Shown here: in pieces, positions 50,402-63,590 of the stretch
Layout: each line of letters begins with the position of its first letter
Position numbering within the stretch: position 1 is the first letter of the stretch
Source of the DNA: Chrysomallon squamiferum
Lineage: Eukaryota > Mollusca > Gastropoda > Neomphalida > Peltospiridae
Direction of reading: 5' to 3'
NCBI GenBank assembly: GCA_012295275.1
Contig: CM022673.1
Location: forward strand, 22,947,581 to 23,011,580
DNA: 64,000 bases
Translations under genes and position numbers: made by a program
The notes under the pieces: generated by a model
What the model was told of the DNA's origin: nothing
The model's database searches: none
Seen by the model: only the letters and a program-made list of their open reading frames with translations

Positions 50402-53400
50402 CTAAGAAGGTTGTGTTTATGTTTGTTTGAATGTCTGTATGAATGTATTTCAGATAATCATTTTCAGAATTTTATTTAATTATTTTTGACAATAAATGAG
50501 AAATCAAAAAAAAAGTTTGTATTTTTATTAGAATATGTTTTAAAACTAACAATTCTTTCTTCTTTTTTTTTTTTTTTTTTTTTTTTTCTTCTTTTGTTTC
50601 TAATAGAAATTCTATATTTGTAGGATATTTAATATGTTACAAAGTATTATTAAAATATTTATAAATATTAAGTTAATCAGATTTGGTTCATAATAGTAAA
50701 TATTGACATGTAATCAGTGTTTATTTTGAAGAACCAAATCTTATTATAAACGAATTAAGCTAGTGTTTATATCACTGCTAGCTAGCAACATATCATGGCT
50801 ATTGTTGAGAACAAAAATAATTATTTCGAGTTGGTTCTATTATACAAATTCTGTGTCAATGAAATTCCACTTTACCACTTAAAACAAATGTTTATAGAAA
50901 TAATAATATCACCTAAGATAAAACTTTTATGTTTTCATTTTTCAGTATGTTTTCATGTGACAAAAATTATTTTTTGAAATCGTCTTAAACTGAAAATGTA
51001 GTTTTAAAATATAATAAATATATTATAGTAACTAGAAATTTGTCCAGCTATTCATTCAAAATCAGTTTGGGAACATTTCTAACATATAACAATGACAGAA
51101 GTAATTTAAAAAAAACAACAAAAAAAAACAACCCACAAACAATATCAATTACTACTGTTAATATTAATGCTTTGTGACTACAATTACTGTTATTTTTACT
51201 AGTATTACTACTACCACTACTACAAATACTGCTACTATTGTCAGTACAACTATGCTGCTGCAGCTAGTACTATTGTTACACTAATAATAATAATATTAAT
51301 AATAAGAAGAAGAATGTGCTTTTTAATTATCACATTTCATTTAATTTCAGGATACACCAAATATGTTATCTCTGGATGTAGCTTTGATGGAAATCAGAAA
51401 ACAAATGGATGCTGATCCTACTGGATGTTATGTTATTGACATGATGCCCAATCTCCGTTTTCTAGTACAGAGTACAGAGCTTGTGAAAAATCCAATTGAA
51501 GAGATGCAGTCATTTGAAAATGAAGTAAGCTTTCCAGATCAATATGTGTGTACATAATAAGTGAAAAAAACAACAGACTGGCAAATTCTACAGGTGGTCA
51601 GCTGAACAGTTTTCCTAACTTCCCAGTTTTTTTATTTTTAAATTTCTTACTGTTAAATTATTTTGATTACAGCTTTATCAAGGATTTTTATCAAATAATA
51701 TATATATATTTTTTTTAATTCTTTTTGTCTAATGGGATGTTCATGTTCAATCAGTGCTTCATATGATTTATTTTATAAAAAGCTTTTTCTCTGTGGGAAG
51801 ATATATATAACTTTCTTGTGATACTTAGGCTAACACAAAATAACTACATTTCTTTATGATTAATAAAAAAAAGAGGAAGAAAGAAGTGACATGTTAAAGA
51901 TGATTATATATATTTCAAGCCTGTCATTCCTTTTAACTACAGTTTTTGTTTTTTTGTAGTATCCTGTATCATTTGCCATTAATTTTGACAACCCTCCTGA
52001 GAAATTGACCAAAGATCTTAACAAAAGTACAAGTACACAGCAGTCAGTGCCAGCAACGAAAAGTGATGAAGCCGACTATGGAAGAACAAAGGTAAGACAT
52101 TAAGGATTATATTCTCGACAAAGAACTATTCTTGTTAGTTTGTTGTTACGTACAAATTTTCTTAGTAACCTCAGATTCAGCAATTTTCATATATTGTTAG
52201 AAAATAATAAATAATCAATACAGCTTTTTACTATATCTAAAAATATATATTTCCATTTATTTCCATTTGTATGATTGTATGTTATATGAGTATGTGGTTG
52301 ACATGGACGTAACTTTGTCACAGTGTTCTTCGAAGAAGACTTAATTATGTGTAGATTAAAAATCATTTTAAATTTTTCTTGTGATTATAAAAATAAATGT
52401 CAACCAGCTAATTGTCTGTGTCTTGCAGAGTGACATCTAAAGGTATGGCTGATAATCAATGTAACAAAATGATGTGTAACAGACATCTATTTATACATAG
52501 TGCACTTGAGATAATGTTGACATTTTACAGATCCTTTCCCAAGTGCAGCCAAAGTCATTTGTCAAATTAAATCTTCACTAGATTTGAAGAAAATAAAAAG
52601 TGTGTAATGACCTGTCTCTGATTTTATCACAGGGATTATAGGAATTAAAGACAAATAATTGTGTCAGATAATTTCTTTAGTAATATAGATAAAAATCTTG
52701 TTATTTTTATGAAATCTTTATAAATTACATATTAACATTTGAATTTAATTGATATTCAAAGACATTTTTTTCCCACTGAACATCTATTCTTTTTTTGTCT
52801 GACTAAATTAATTTGAACTGCTTTACCAATATTTCAATACTCTTCTTTGTTAATAATTATAAAAAAAATTAATTAACAGCAGAGTAATTCTAAACAAATA
52901 ATAATGAAAAAAAACGACTTATTTTAGTTATGATACTTGTTAGCTTCATCTTGTAAATATTTTAATTATGTATAGAAATTTGATTATTTTCTTGAAAGAT
53001 AAGATGAAATAATTATCTTTTTATTTCAGAGGCGAGCTACTTTGTTTCAAAACAGTGTTCGGCCATTTATAAACTACTTTCTGCATTCTGACAGACTTGT
53101 AAATATTGATGTATCATCAGGAGCAATGGATATGATCTGGGAAAAAATATGCAGCATTTTCCTAGATCTGAATTTTCGAAATCGTTTCAATGTCAATTCT
53201 GTGATAATATTTTCTTTTGGTAAGTATATTTTGTAATACTTTTTAAATATAACTAAATCATGCATTTTTCTTTTAAATTACACTGAAATAAAATTAATTT
53301 TTGATGTAATTTCACTGTTACTCTAGCTTTTAAATACAAATTGTTTCTGTTACTAACAGAGAAATTGTCTGTTTAATATTAATTTGTAGTTACATGTAGA

Positions 53401-54848
53401 TCAGATTTAATCGTCATTAGTACTTTATTCCATCAAAACATTTTAACATTTGAAATAAATTGTCATAATCAATGTCTGTTGACTAACATACACACACACA
53501 CATGCACACACATACATATAATCAAATTTTAATCTGTATTAAGATATTGCTGTCATTATGGTTTCTGTGATTGTTCTCTTAAAATCTTCAACATTTTAAA
53601 AAAAATGTATCATAAGTTGCAATATATTTTGTTTTTCAGATGGAGAGTACATGGAAAATATAGAATTAGGAAAATACAGTACACAACATATAAATCTGAA
53701 AGAACATATCCAGGATCCATTAGATTCAGAGGTAGTTAGAGAAAGAAATTGTTAAATAAATACATTATTTAAATAGCTAATAAAATAATTTATATTTAAG
53801 TAATAAGTCAACATACTTTACATGTAGTGAAGCTTCATTCTGGCAACTGACATAAATGCTATTAGATCTGACTTTTGTCACTTTAGTGTCACTGAAAAAA
53901 GTATTATAAAATGAAAGAAAAAATATTTTCAAATTTCATATGTGAAGATATGCACTGAATTTTTTTGACATTTGTTTCAGAAGAAAGTCTGCTCAACCCT
54001 GTGTAATATCATAGACAGCAGTGATCCAACAGTTGAAGTGTTTTGTGTCAGTCTAGAGGGAACCTCAATTAACAAACAAACAAAATGTCAAGTATGTAAA
54101 ATTATTTAACAGTTACATCATTCAAGTACATTTATTTTTTTTTTTTTTTTTTCACTGATGCAACACAAGAATTGAGTGGTGAAAGGAATACCATTTCATC
54201 CATTTGGGAGTATTCTATTGCGAGAATTTAAATTGTTTTTATTATTGAATTCTGCAAATACTATTAACACCTCCAAAATCTAATTCTCAGAGGTAATTTA
54301 GTTTGTTACCATGAAATTGTATTAACATAACTGTGGTAGTCCTGGAGAAACATATCTTAGAAATCTGTAGTTGGTGACCTGAAAATTCCATATTCAGATC
54401 AAACTCTGTAGTTTATGTTGAAAGAACTTACATTTGAGGTTTCTTTCTAAATAAAATTAAATAATTATAACATAAACTTTTATCTGATGGAATCATTTAC
54501 TAATTAGGTAACAAGTAACAAGATAAAAGAGTAATGTTGCGCAATGGCCCTTATTTATTAAACATGTGAATCAATTCCTTACTTCTAAATATTGTAATCA
54601 GTTTATTTCAAAGTTCCATGCTGTTCTTTTGTCATTTGAAGGTAGAGAAGCAGTCTGTGATGTTTGTTCAAGAGGAAAACAGTTTCTTGCATACACAGGT
54701 GGCTCTGAACACCAAGACTAAGGATGCAGTTCGCTTCAAAGCTGTATCGTCAACAAGTTACGAAATATGTCTCTTTCCAGTGGAAACAGACACAGAACTA
54801 TGCAAGCAAATTGCCCTAATGATGGCTGAGTGCAGAAAAAACTCCTGA
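35637..54848 (+). CDS. myristoylated adenylate-kinase-like protein, probably inactive
   Basis: Exons: 35637-35775, 37793-37953, 51351-51524, 51960-52091, 53030-53219, 53640-53731, 53981-54091, 54642-54848. They total 1206 nt and encode 401 aa. MGCGGSS is a textbook N-myristoylation start with a palmitoylatable Cys3, so membrane anchoring is likely. A basic stretch follows. Residues 41-250 follow the adenylate kinase fold: beta strand VVIFVF, a P-loop-like GGPGSKKGK (47-55), VIDMMPN (128-134) where active enzymes have the DGxPR block, and INFDNPPEKLTK. Several active-site residues differ: the P-loop Gly before Lys53 is Lys, the Thr/Ser after it is Lys, and the Arg of DGxPR is Asn134. The LID arginines are not evident. 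Residues 251-401 form an unrecognised domain. An in-frame TAA upstream supports the start. An active but divergent kinase is not excluded. Confidence 0.87.
38570..38639. repeat. 14-bp inverted repeat with 42-nt loop
   Basis: AGTGATAATTAATA at 38570-38583 is the exact reverse complement of 38626-38639. Partial pairing continues outside the arms. It could be a degraded MITE or chance in AT-rich DNA. Confidence 0.6.
42394..42482. repeat. intronic direct repeat, copy 1
   Basis: Shares TGTAGAAT, AACAGTTTATAAAATAATG and TTTTGAAATTAAT with 42544-42630, in the same order, with small indels. The offset is 150 bp. Confidence 0.75.
42544..42630. repeat. intronic direct repeat, copy 2
   Basis: Second copy of 42394-42482, running at its 3' end into a (TA)n/poly-T tract. 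Confidence 0.75.
43535..43563. repeat. poly-T tract
   Basis: Twenty-nine consecutive T inside intron 2 of the adenylate-kinase-like gene. No Alu-like or SINE-like body was recognised on either side. Confidence 0.95.
45980..46015. repeat. (CA)n microsatellite
   Basis: About 17 CA units in intron 2 of the adenylate-kinase-like gene. Confidence 0.95.
50371..50401. repeat. poly-T tract
   Basis: Thirty-one consecutive T in the same intron, with a second T-rich run about 165 bp further on (50565-50587). Confidence 0.95.
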
Positions 54849-56135
54849 AATTCATGTATATAACACTTAGTTAGTTTTCGTCATTTATTTCATCTCCATG
54901 TACTTGTAAATATTCTTGCTGCTAAAAACTATTTATGACATTTTTAGTTAACTTGTCAGTCTGAAGTCATCAAATCACAAATTAAAGTTTTTAACTCATT
55001 GAAGTCATTTATATACTTTATATTTTAGAAATTGTCCAGTAGATGAGTGAAAACTGAAATGCAAAAAGATTGCTTAAAAAACAATTTAATATTTTTTATT
55101 TTATAACCTTAAAAAAAAATTAAATAAAAGAAAGAAAATACGGGGTCACAAGTTATACAAATACAGTACCTATACTATAATTTATTTTTATGAGATTTTT
55201 ACTAATTAAGCTTTAAACTGATATTATTATTATTATATTTAATTTTAATGATAAAATAAAAATTAATAAAATATCCTTTTTGTAATATTTAATCAGTCCC
55301 TTAATCTGAACAATTAATTACAGTTCCGTCTAAAAGAAATAACATCTGATGTTAGATTAGTTCAGTGCAACAAAATGTACAATTTCAGTTACACTGTCCA
55401 CAGTTGCCTCCTTTCATCAGTACTTGAAAAGCCAAAATACACAGTCTCACATTATACTGTTCACAACTGCATCCTGTGTTATTTTTCTGTTGCTTGTATA
55501 TTAATTAATGTACTTATTTTTTGACAATGAAGTCTATTTATCTTCCGTGGATAGCAAATGTGATCACTGAATACTCGTGTCTGATGGACCTCATATAGAA
55601 TTTTGAAGAAGATTTAACATCAGCGAATGCTCAGAAACACATTTTATTATTCACAGTTTATAGATCTCACATTTCATGTATTACATATGTTAATGAGAAA
55701 CATGCTCCCCAACCCTTCCATAACCCAGACTAATTACTAGTCATTTTTAATGTACACTTTCCATCAGACAAGAAAGCACATACCACGATCTTTGACAAAT
55801 AACTGACTGGAATATAAACTGTGCTTGCAGTGAGACTGTTTATAATGTATCATAACCCAGTCTGATGTTCGAACCACATCACTACATTCCCCTTCAGTAA
55901 GTTATACACATCAGCTCATTAGTAATGCTTTCTCAAATATCAGAAATATAATTAAAATAGATGATTAATTTCTTTATTACACATGTTTTGGATTGTATGA
56001 AACTGAACCCAAAGAATTTTATTTCTGTATTTGTTGTTTTGATTTAAGATAATACAGTTTCTCATGACTTTTTGTGAACATCAGATTTTTTTTTTTATTA
56101 TTATTTTTTTTTCTTTCTTTCTTTTCTTTTTCTTT

Positions 56136-56140
<5 letters not shown>
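54849..56140 (+). other. 3' flank of the adenylate-kinase-like gene
   Basis: No coding sequence was recognised. The first AATAAA candidates downstream of the stop at 54848 are at about 55123-55128 and 55255-55270, either of which could end the transcript. Confidence 0.5.

Positions 56141-56206
<66 letters not shown>
56141..56206. repeat. (TC)n microsatellite
   Basis: About 33 TC units, flanked by T-rich low-complexity sequence on both sides. Confidence 0.97.
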
Positions 56207-56211
<5 letters not shown>

Positions 56212-56991
56212 TTTTTTTTTTATTCTTTTCTGATGATAAACTAATCTAGTTATATAGCTGAATGAATATATTTGATGAAACAAAATATTTTTTAAAATTT
56301 CTACATGCATTTATTGTATTGGGTTTGTAATTGTTCATTTTATTGTAAATTTTTATCAATAAGTAATTTGTGCACTAGAACACATTACTTTTTAGGTTGT
56401 TTGTTTGTATTTACTGTCTGGAAAACCAGCAATGGTAATTAGCAATGCTTTAATTATTTATTTTAATCTATAATTAATTGTCACCAGTGTAGATATCTAA
56501 ATAAAGAAATCATTATGATGGCAGTTAAACTGAAAGAGAAAAATTAGTATTAAACTTTTTATTTGTTTCATAAACCACTTTGTGTGTGATTTTATTTTAT
56601 TTATACAGATAACAGTTAGTGTCTCTATTGTTTTTTTAAGTACACTATTCCTGATTTGTTGATACGCACATTTCTGTTACTGGATGTTTATTTACAAATC
56701 ATTAATTTTTTAATTATTTTGCATGGACCAGTCAGTTATATTTGTTATTTATTTTGCCCTTGCAGTATTTTATTTAAATATTAAATATTTGTTTGGTCTC
56801 AAATGTTCATTAGAAATCACATTTATAACAACTTTTTATTGCTTAACTCAACTGAGACACATTTATAAATAACAAACTTTTTTTATTTATTTTTTTTTCA
56901 ACCATACAGTCACATAAGATGAATAACAAAATAAAATTCTCAAAATTTTATTAGAAAAGAAAATGACTTGATAGTGTGAGATTCAATAATT

Positions 56992-56996
<5 letters not shown>

Positions 56997-57037
<41 letters not shown>
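56997..57037. repeat. (TA)n microsatellite
   Basis: About 20 TA units. Confidence 0.95.
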
Positions 57038-57040
<3 letters not shown>

Positions 57041-58973
57041 AGTTATTTATTCTTTTTAATAAAGTTAAGCACTTGATAAATTATATTTATTTTTAATCAT
57101 TTATTTATTATTATTATTAATTTTTCTTGCTTTTGTTGTTGTGGTGTTGTTATCGTAGTTTTAATGAAAGCTTTGTCCAAAACAAAAAAAAATAATAAAA
57201 GGAAATTATCATTTGAACAAAAGTCCAGAAAAAAGAAATAATAATAATAATAAAAATAATAATTAACAATAAATAAATAAGATTAAAACTTTATTTTTGT
57301 GTCCAAAAATATTTGTTTAAAGTTACATAATCATTAAATACATATATAAGATAGATATACCTCATTATTTGTTGTCTTCTTTAAAACATATGCATAAAAG
57401 TAATACATTTTATCCCGAGGAAACTTTGGAAATGAAATTCTATAATTTTTATTGTTGTTTTGAATCAATTTTACATTTTGCTTTAAGAATTTTTATTCTG
57501 TAATTAAATATATAAATATTTATAGTCTGTTGTATTTATTTTTAACGAAATGTTGTAAAATATGTTTTATACATGGCAATATGTACATATAAAAATCTCC
57601 AGATCTGGTCTCTTAATATATGTACCAGTAATCTAGGATTTCTGTTTATTTGAGAATTTTAGTATTATTTATTTCAGCAAAAAAATTTGCTACCAAAGAT
57701 ATACTATATTTAATAATTGTTTTAGCAATATAGACATAAATCTTAGACGTTTGTGTTGTTGTTGTTTTGTAGGGTTTTGGGGGTTTATTTTTATGACATA
57801 ACTTTATTGTCTTCACAAGAAATGATTTATTTGTAATATTTCATTAGTATTTATATTTTATACAATTCTTTTGTGCTAGTCATTATACATGGTGGATAAC
57901 TGTTTCAAGTATTAGATGAAATATTTTTTCCTTTTTTGAAATTTCATTTGTTAAAAACGTGTAGAAATTAAACAGGATTTTGGAAAAAATCAACCATGTG
58001 GCTAACAATTACTCTAAACTGTTTTATTATGTCAAAATTCTGAAATAATCAAACTAGGCTACCACCCCTTACTCCATCTCCTGCACTAGGAAATGGTTTT
58101 AAATAACATACAGTATACCATGAAAGAAAACAAAACCAGCACTGGTCATTTTGCTGATAATAAAATATCAAACCATAAGCTGGATTTTCCATGAATGAAC
58201 ATGGTTTGAATGTATGAAAGTAAATTTACTGATATACATTATTAAATTGCTTTACAAACTTCAGTAATTATGTAATGTTTAATTAATCAGGTTTCATACA
58301 ATGTACATGAGCAAATATTAAACTGAAAAATATAATGGTTTCCATCAGTGAGATCGTAATGTTCACAAATTGTATACTGTTTGAGAGCAAAGAATAAAGC
58401 TAATTATTGGCTACTTGTTTGTTCATTTGTGATGTGACTTCGAAAAGTCAGTTTAAATAAGTACCTAATAAATATTTAATACTACCTTAGCTCAAAGGCA
58501 AGGAGATAAAGCAGAATTATGAGCAGAAAGATACTGGTTAACATAACAACAGTAATGGTATATTGAAATGTTGCTGTGAATTTCCTATTCATCAAATATT
58601 CATGTATGTGCTAAATGAATATCACAGATAATTAACTAACAAAGTTGTAATATTAATACCTTATATAAAACAAAACCATGATCCAAACAAACTTACATTA
58701 TCACCGTATCACAATATAAATTCCTATTAATGCCAAAATGATTATATTTCACCAACATTCTGTACACATTCTGTACACATTCTGTTGATTAAATCAGAGG
58801 GATATTTTGTAACTAAGATAATGCAAAAAAAACACAACTTTTTTTTTCTATTTTGCAATCCTAATTACAGTATCTGGCCATTTTGAAATGAGAAGAAAAT
58901 TAATACATTTATTAATTTTTTCTTCATCTTTGAAACTGAATATAGTCAAATAGTTACAGCAATCACCCTTGTT

Positions 58974-59107
58974 AAGAGACCGTTTTTAATTCTTTAAAAT
59001 TAATTAAACTGACCTGAATTGAGCAATAAGAGACTGTGTTAATTCTCTGGAATGTATATTGTTTAAACTGACATGAATTAAGCAGCAGCTGTACTAAAAG
59101 ACCATTT
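58974..59107. repeat. diverged tandem repeat, about 55-60 bp period
   Basis: Two units share AAGAGAC, TTAATTCT, TTAAACTGAC and TGAATT-AGCA in order, starting near 58974 and 59029. A partial third unit, AAAAGACCATTTTT, begins near 59096. Confidence 0.65.
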
Positions 59108-60379
59108 TTTTTATACTCCCTTTGGTATTTGCATAACTTACGTTTTTATGCAATAAAAAAAAAAATCAATATTTGGAATTTGAATATATTAAATAAATTC
59201 AATTATTAAGATTGTAACAACAGATGCATGATTACATTATTTTGTGTGTCTTTTAGGCACATGGTTATCTTTACGTTCTCTATAGGTGTATATAGGTGTG
59301 TGACTCTACAAATTAGAATAATTTTTCATTTACTGAAACAGCTCCTCTTTTCACTGAATACCCATGTTTTTCCTACAGTAATATTTTTACAAAGCTGAAT
59401 ATTTGCCTTATGTTTTCAGATGTAAAAAAAAATATTGGTACGAGCTTTAAATGGAAGTAGTGGAAGTCATTTCACGTTTTATGAGATTGCATAATGGTTT
59501 ACTTTTTTTATCAAAAATAAAAATTGTATTTTTCACAGGCTGAAAAACAAAGAAGTTAAAATAAATCACATTAGCATATAAAATTGACTGAATGTGTCCA
59601 AAATGCATCAGAATTATCCATTTACCTTCTTTGCAAAACTCACTTCAATTTAATGCATGACAGTGCAAATAGAATTTGATAGAAGCATTTCTTTCATCCA
59701 GTAAAAGTGATTACCCTTAAAATTTGATAAGAAACATCAACAGTTATTTTTGAAATTTGTCTTCGGTATTAAACTTATGAGTGCATATATCAAAGTTTCT
59801 TAATTTCACCCAACAATCTTTATTAATAACAAAGTACAATAAAATAATAAAACTAACAAGAATGCATGAATATCAGTGATATAAAAATAGATAAATAAAT
59901 AATTTTAAAAACTGGTCTATAAAATATTTTACATTTCTATACCTAAAACACTGTTAAAAGCAAATATTTGCACTACATACAAATTTTATCAAACATTATT
60001 ATTCATAAAAATTCCCATTAATATTTGCTTTAAAAAAGAAAAAAGAAAAAGAAAATAAATAATTTTATATTTACAGCACTTATTTGTGAAATCAACACTT
60101 TATTATTTAGTATTATCTGTTGAATATTTGGAAGCCATTAATTCATAAAATGTTATGCTGTTATCCATTTGAGATGTTTTTCTAAAAAAGGACAAAAAGC
60201 ATTTTTAAAAACATGACAAAGCCATGAAGAGTATGAGCTGCGTTTTTATTTACAAGTATAAAATGTAGGTTATTTGATTAATATTCTGATATTTACATTC
60301 TCTCCTACAAAACAAAGCCTATCAACAAGTATTTCAAATTGTAATAACATGCACTGGGATAAAAAATAAAAGAAGAAAA

Positions 60380-60390
60380 TAAAATAATAA

Positions 60391-60426
<36 letters not shown>
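60380..60426. repeat. (AAT)n microsatellite
   Basis: About 13 AAT units after an AAAT-rich lead-in. Confidence 0.93.
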
Positions 60427-60427
<1 letters not shown>

Positions 60428-63400
60428 CTTTAGATTACGTGGCATGCATGGAAGATTTACACCGGATTACAATATGTACTGACTTTATACCTGTTACATC
60501 TGAAACTGAAATAAATTACACACTCATAAATACATATTAATACATTCTGAAACAATCTTATTGTACTTTTTCAAACGACAGTCATCTTTAACGAAGTTAT
60601 GGCATAAAATATTTACAACTGTTTCATTTAAAAAATAATAATAACTAAATTAAAAAATAAATAAATAAGTAAATAAATTTTTTTAATGTGCCTGTTTAAA
60701 TAAAAAGTGCAAAGTCCGCATCAATTCTGGCTCTATGTGTTGTTAAATGTGAAATGGTTAGTAATTAAAAAAAGAAAGAAAAAAGATTACACCTAATTTA
60801 TGATACACCACAAAGCACATAAAATAAACATTACACATGAACTTATACTAAATTTTTTAATTTGTTCTTGTAATTGAAGTAATAATGCATTTAAACATTT
60901 CTTGCCATTTCTCATCATGTTGATTTTTAATCATGAAGAGATTAAATGTTATATAAACAATCTTTATTAAGTAACTTGTGCTAAGGATCCTAAAAATTAC
61001 CCAATCCATTTTATGTAAAACATACAGAACAAAAAGATACTTTCATTTTTGTTTAAACTGGACAACTAAAATAAAAAAGAAGGAAAACAAAATACTGTAC
61101 ATACTAAAAATGGACAAATTTAAGAAAATTAAATTTGGAATAGTGATAAATCAATCATAAAGTTCTAACAAACAGATATCAGTATTTTTGTCATCTGCTG
61201 TCAGCTAATTATTATTAAATTAATGGGCTGTGGGGATCTAATTCAGGTGCAGTGAGAACATTATGTTTATCATTTTTTGTGTTACTCATAGCAACAATTG
61301 GTTTTAATATCAACATAACAAGACAACAAGCAACAAATCCTATAAATAAATTTTAATCGCATTGGCTTATTTAAGAATTATGAAAATTTATGCTAATTTC
61401 TTACTGTGTTAGTGAAATATATATAAATTCTCCACAAAACTTACATAATGAAACAATCATAAATTCAGATCCATTATTCAAGAAAACATTACAATGAATA
61501 GCACACATTATTAAACAATTTCTATTTTTCTAAATGAAGCACAGGCTCCAATTGTAAAAATCACTCCACCATAGCAAAAACCTACTGTTAATATTTATTA
61601 ATCATTTTATGAGGTTTTTAATACTTACACAAGTCTGTATTGTCATAATAAAAATATTTCACATATGAATAAAACTGGATGTTATTTTCTCACAGTATTT
61701 CATAAATTAAAACAAAATTGATAATGATAAAAAAACACAATAGAGCCATAATTGTCTTTAATAATGAAATCATGTTTAATGTTTGAGCTACATTGTTATA
61801 AACTATTAATAATCAAAACATATCCAAATATAAATATGACAAAATGTACTCTTAAATGCATTATCAATCTACTGGGATAAAAATAACAATTGTTAGTAGT
61901 AAGCACCGAGATCTCACACATTTTTGATTAATGTTTTCTGCTTTGACAAATAAGGACTTGTATGTATTTCAGTCTACTAGGCTCATCAACAGCTTGTTTT
62001 CATGTGAAGTCAAGCCATTTGTTTCTCAAACACACAATATGTAAATGTTATTCTGCATCTTTAACCCTCAGACTTAAATTAGATAAAATTATGGTTTTGT
62101 TTTGCATCATTATCATAGTAAACTTTATGAAGTTATTTTTTTAACTCTCTGGTTCTTCATACATGTTCATGGTAGTAGAAATTTTATGGTTCTAAATGGA
62201 AACAAAATAACCAAATACAACACAGTGTGGAACAGCTTATACAAACAGGTGACATCAGTGAAAACAAGTAAATGTTCCTTCCTGAAAGGATTGTTCGGCA
62301 GATGTGTTCTTTACATTATTTAACAAATTGCCTTTGTTATACAGAAAATCAACCAAAATTATGGAACTGAAAATTAATAAAGCAGATTCCACTAATATAA
62401 CACAGATTTTAAAAAAAAAATTGTTTTTAAAAATATAGTAAATAGGAAAATAAATTCTGACATGATTTACTGTCCAATATAAAATTATGTTGTTAATTTG
62501 TGGACCATTAGAAATACTTGCCACATTAAGTGTAACTTATTTTGTACTTCATTATATAAGTGCAATTTTAGATCATCTGAAAGAATTATTAAGAGCTGAT
62601 TTTATTTTCTACATATTTTTGTTACAACTGTAATGATAAATATAAACTCAATGTCGGAAAAAAATAAACTTCAGTTTAACAAACTGCATTCCCACTCTGC
62701 TTTTTGCACAGTAATTTAACATCTGTCTTTGTACAAAATACCTGTGGTAGCCAATTTAACACCAAGAATGCCAAGTCAATATAGTGCATTAATATACCAG
62801 TTTAATAACTAAACAAACTGTTTGGTGTTTTCCCCCCAGCAATCAGTGTTTTCTGTTGCCATTTTCCTAATATTTTCCCCATTTTCATACATCTCAGTGC
62901 CTAGATTGTCTTCTGCTTAGTACCAGACCTGGGAAGACCTGATAGAAAATTTAATCAGAAAGATGTAACTGTCTTCTTAATTAAAACTACAATTCATTAA
63001 CTCCTGTAATATCAACTAAAATAGTATCCTTCAGACCTGTCACATTTGTATAAGAATCAAGATAACAAACAAAACAACTTTGGTTTTTGTTAATATTTTT
63101 AATAAGTATATTTGCATGCTACGTTTAAAGCAACCAGTGCCATTAGGTAATCGCATTTCTCTGCAGTTGTTAAGGTTAAAGTATAAAATAATAAAAATGC
63201 TTTACTATACTACAGTTATTTACCAATACCCAAAATGCTAGTTCATCATTCCTCTTTCCTACTTTTATACAAGAGCATTAATCAGAACTCAAAATTATTC
63301 TTGAAAAAGATGCTATGTTAATTTATTACATCTGCATTAAATATAAAAAAAGGAATTAACACACCACATTGTAACATTTTCGTTTTTCTTCTGTAGTGTT

Positions 63401-63465
63401 CACTATCATGTATTCTAAGCCAGCACAAAATCAGATAAAAAAAAAAAAGGTTTAAAGAAAACAAT

Positions 63466-63541
63466 TTATATATATATATATATAATGTATACATATATGC
63501 ATATATTCCATGTTTATACATATATATATATACATTTCTGT

Positions 63542-63572
<31 letters not shown>

Positions 63573-63590
63573 CTACACACACACACACAT
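63466..63590. repeat. (TA)n-(CA)n compound microsatellite
   Basis: Three TA runs with ATATGCATAT-like interruptions, followed by an impure CA run. Confidence 0.92.

Larger units (their letters stand above)
37954..51350 (+). other. 13.4-kb intron 2 of the adenylate-kinase-like gene
   Basis: Exon 2 ends at a GTAAGC donor and exon 3 begins after TTTAATTTCAG, both in phase 0. The kinase fold continues directly across the junction, so no missing exon is required. Inside I see only AT-rich sequence, simple repeats (T runs at 43535-43563, 45464-45485, 50371-50401, 50565-50587; CA run at 45980-46015), a 90-bp direct repeat and one hairpin. The longest ORF, 131 codons at 43707-44102, has no recognisable features. 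Confidence 0.7.

Noticed and set aside
56064-56310. ORFs over the (TC)n tract encoding Ser-Leu or Arg-Glu repeats
   Set aside because: They are translations of a dinucleotide repeat.
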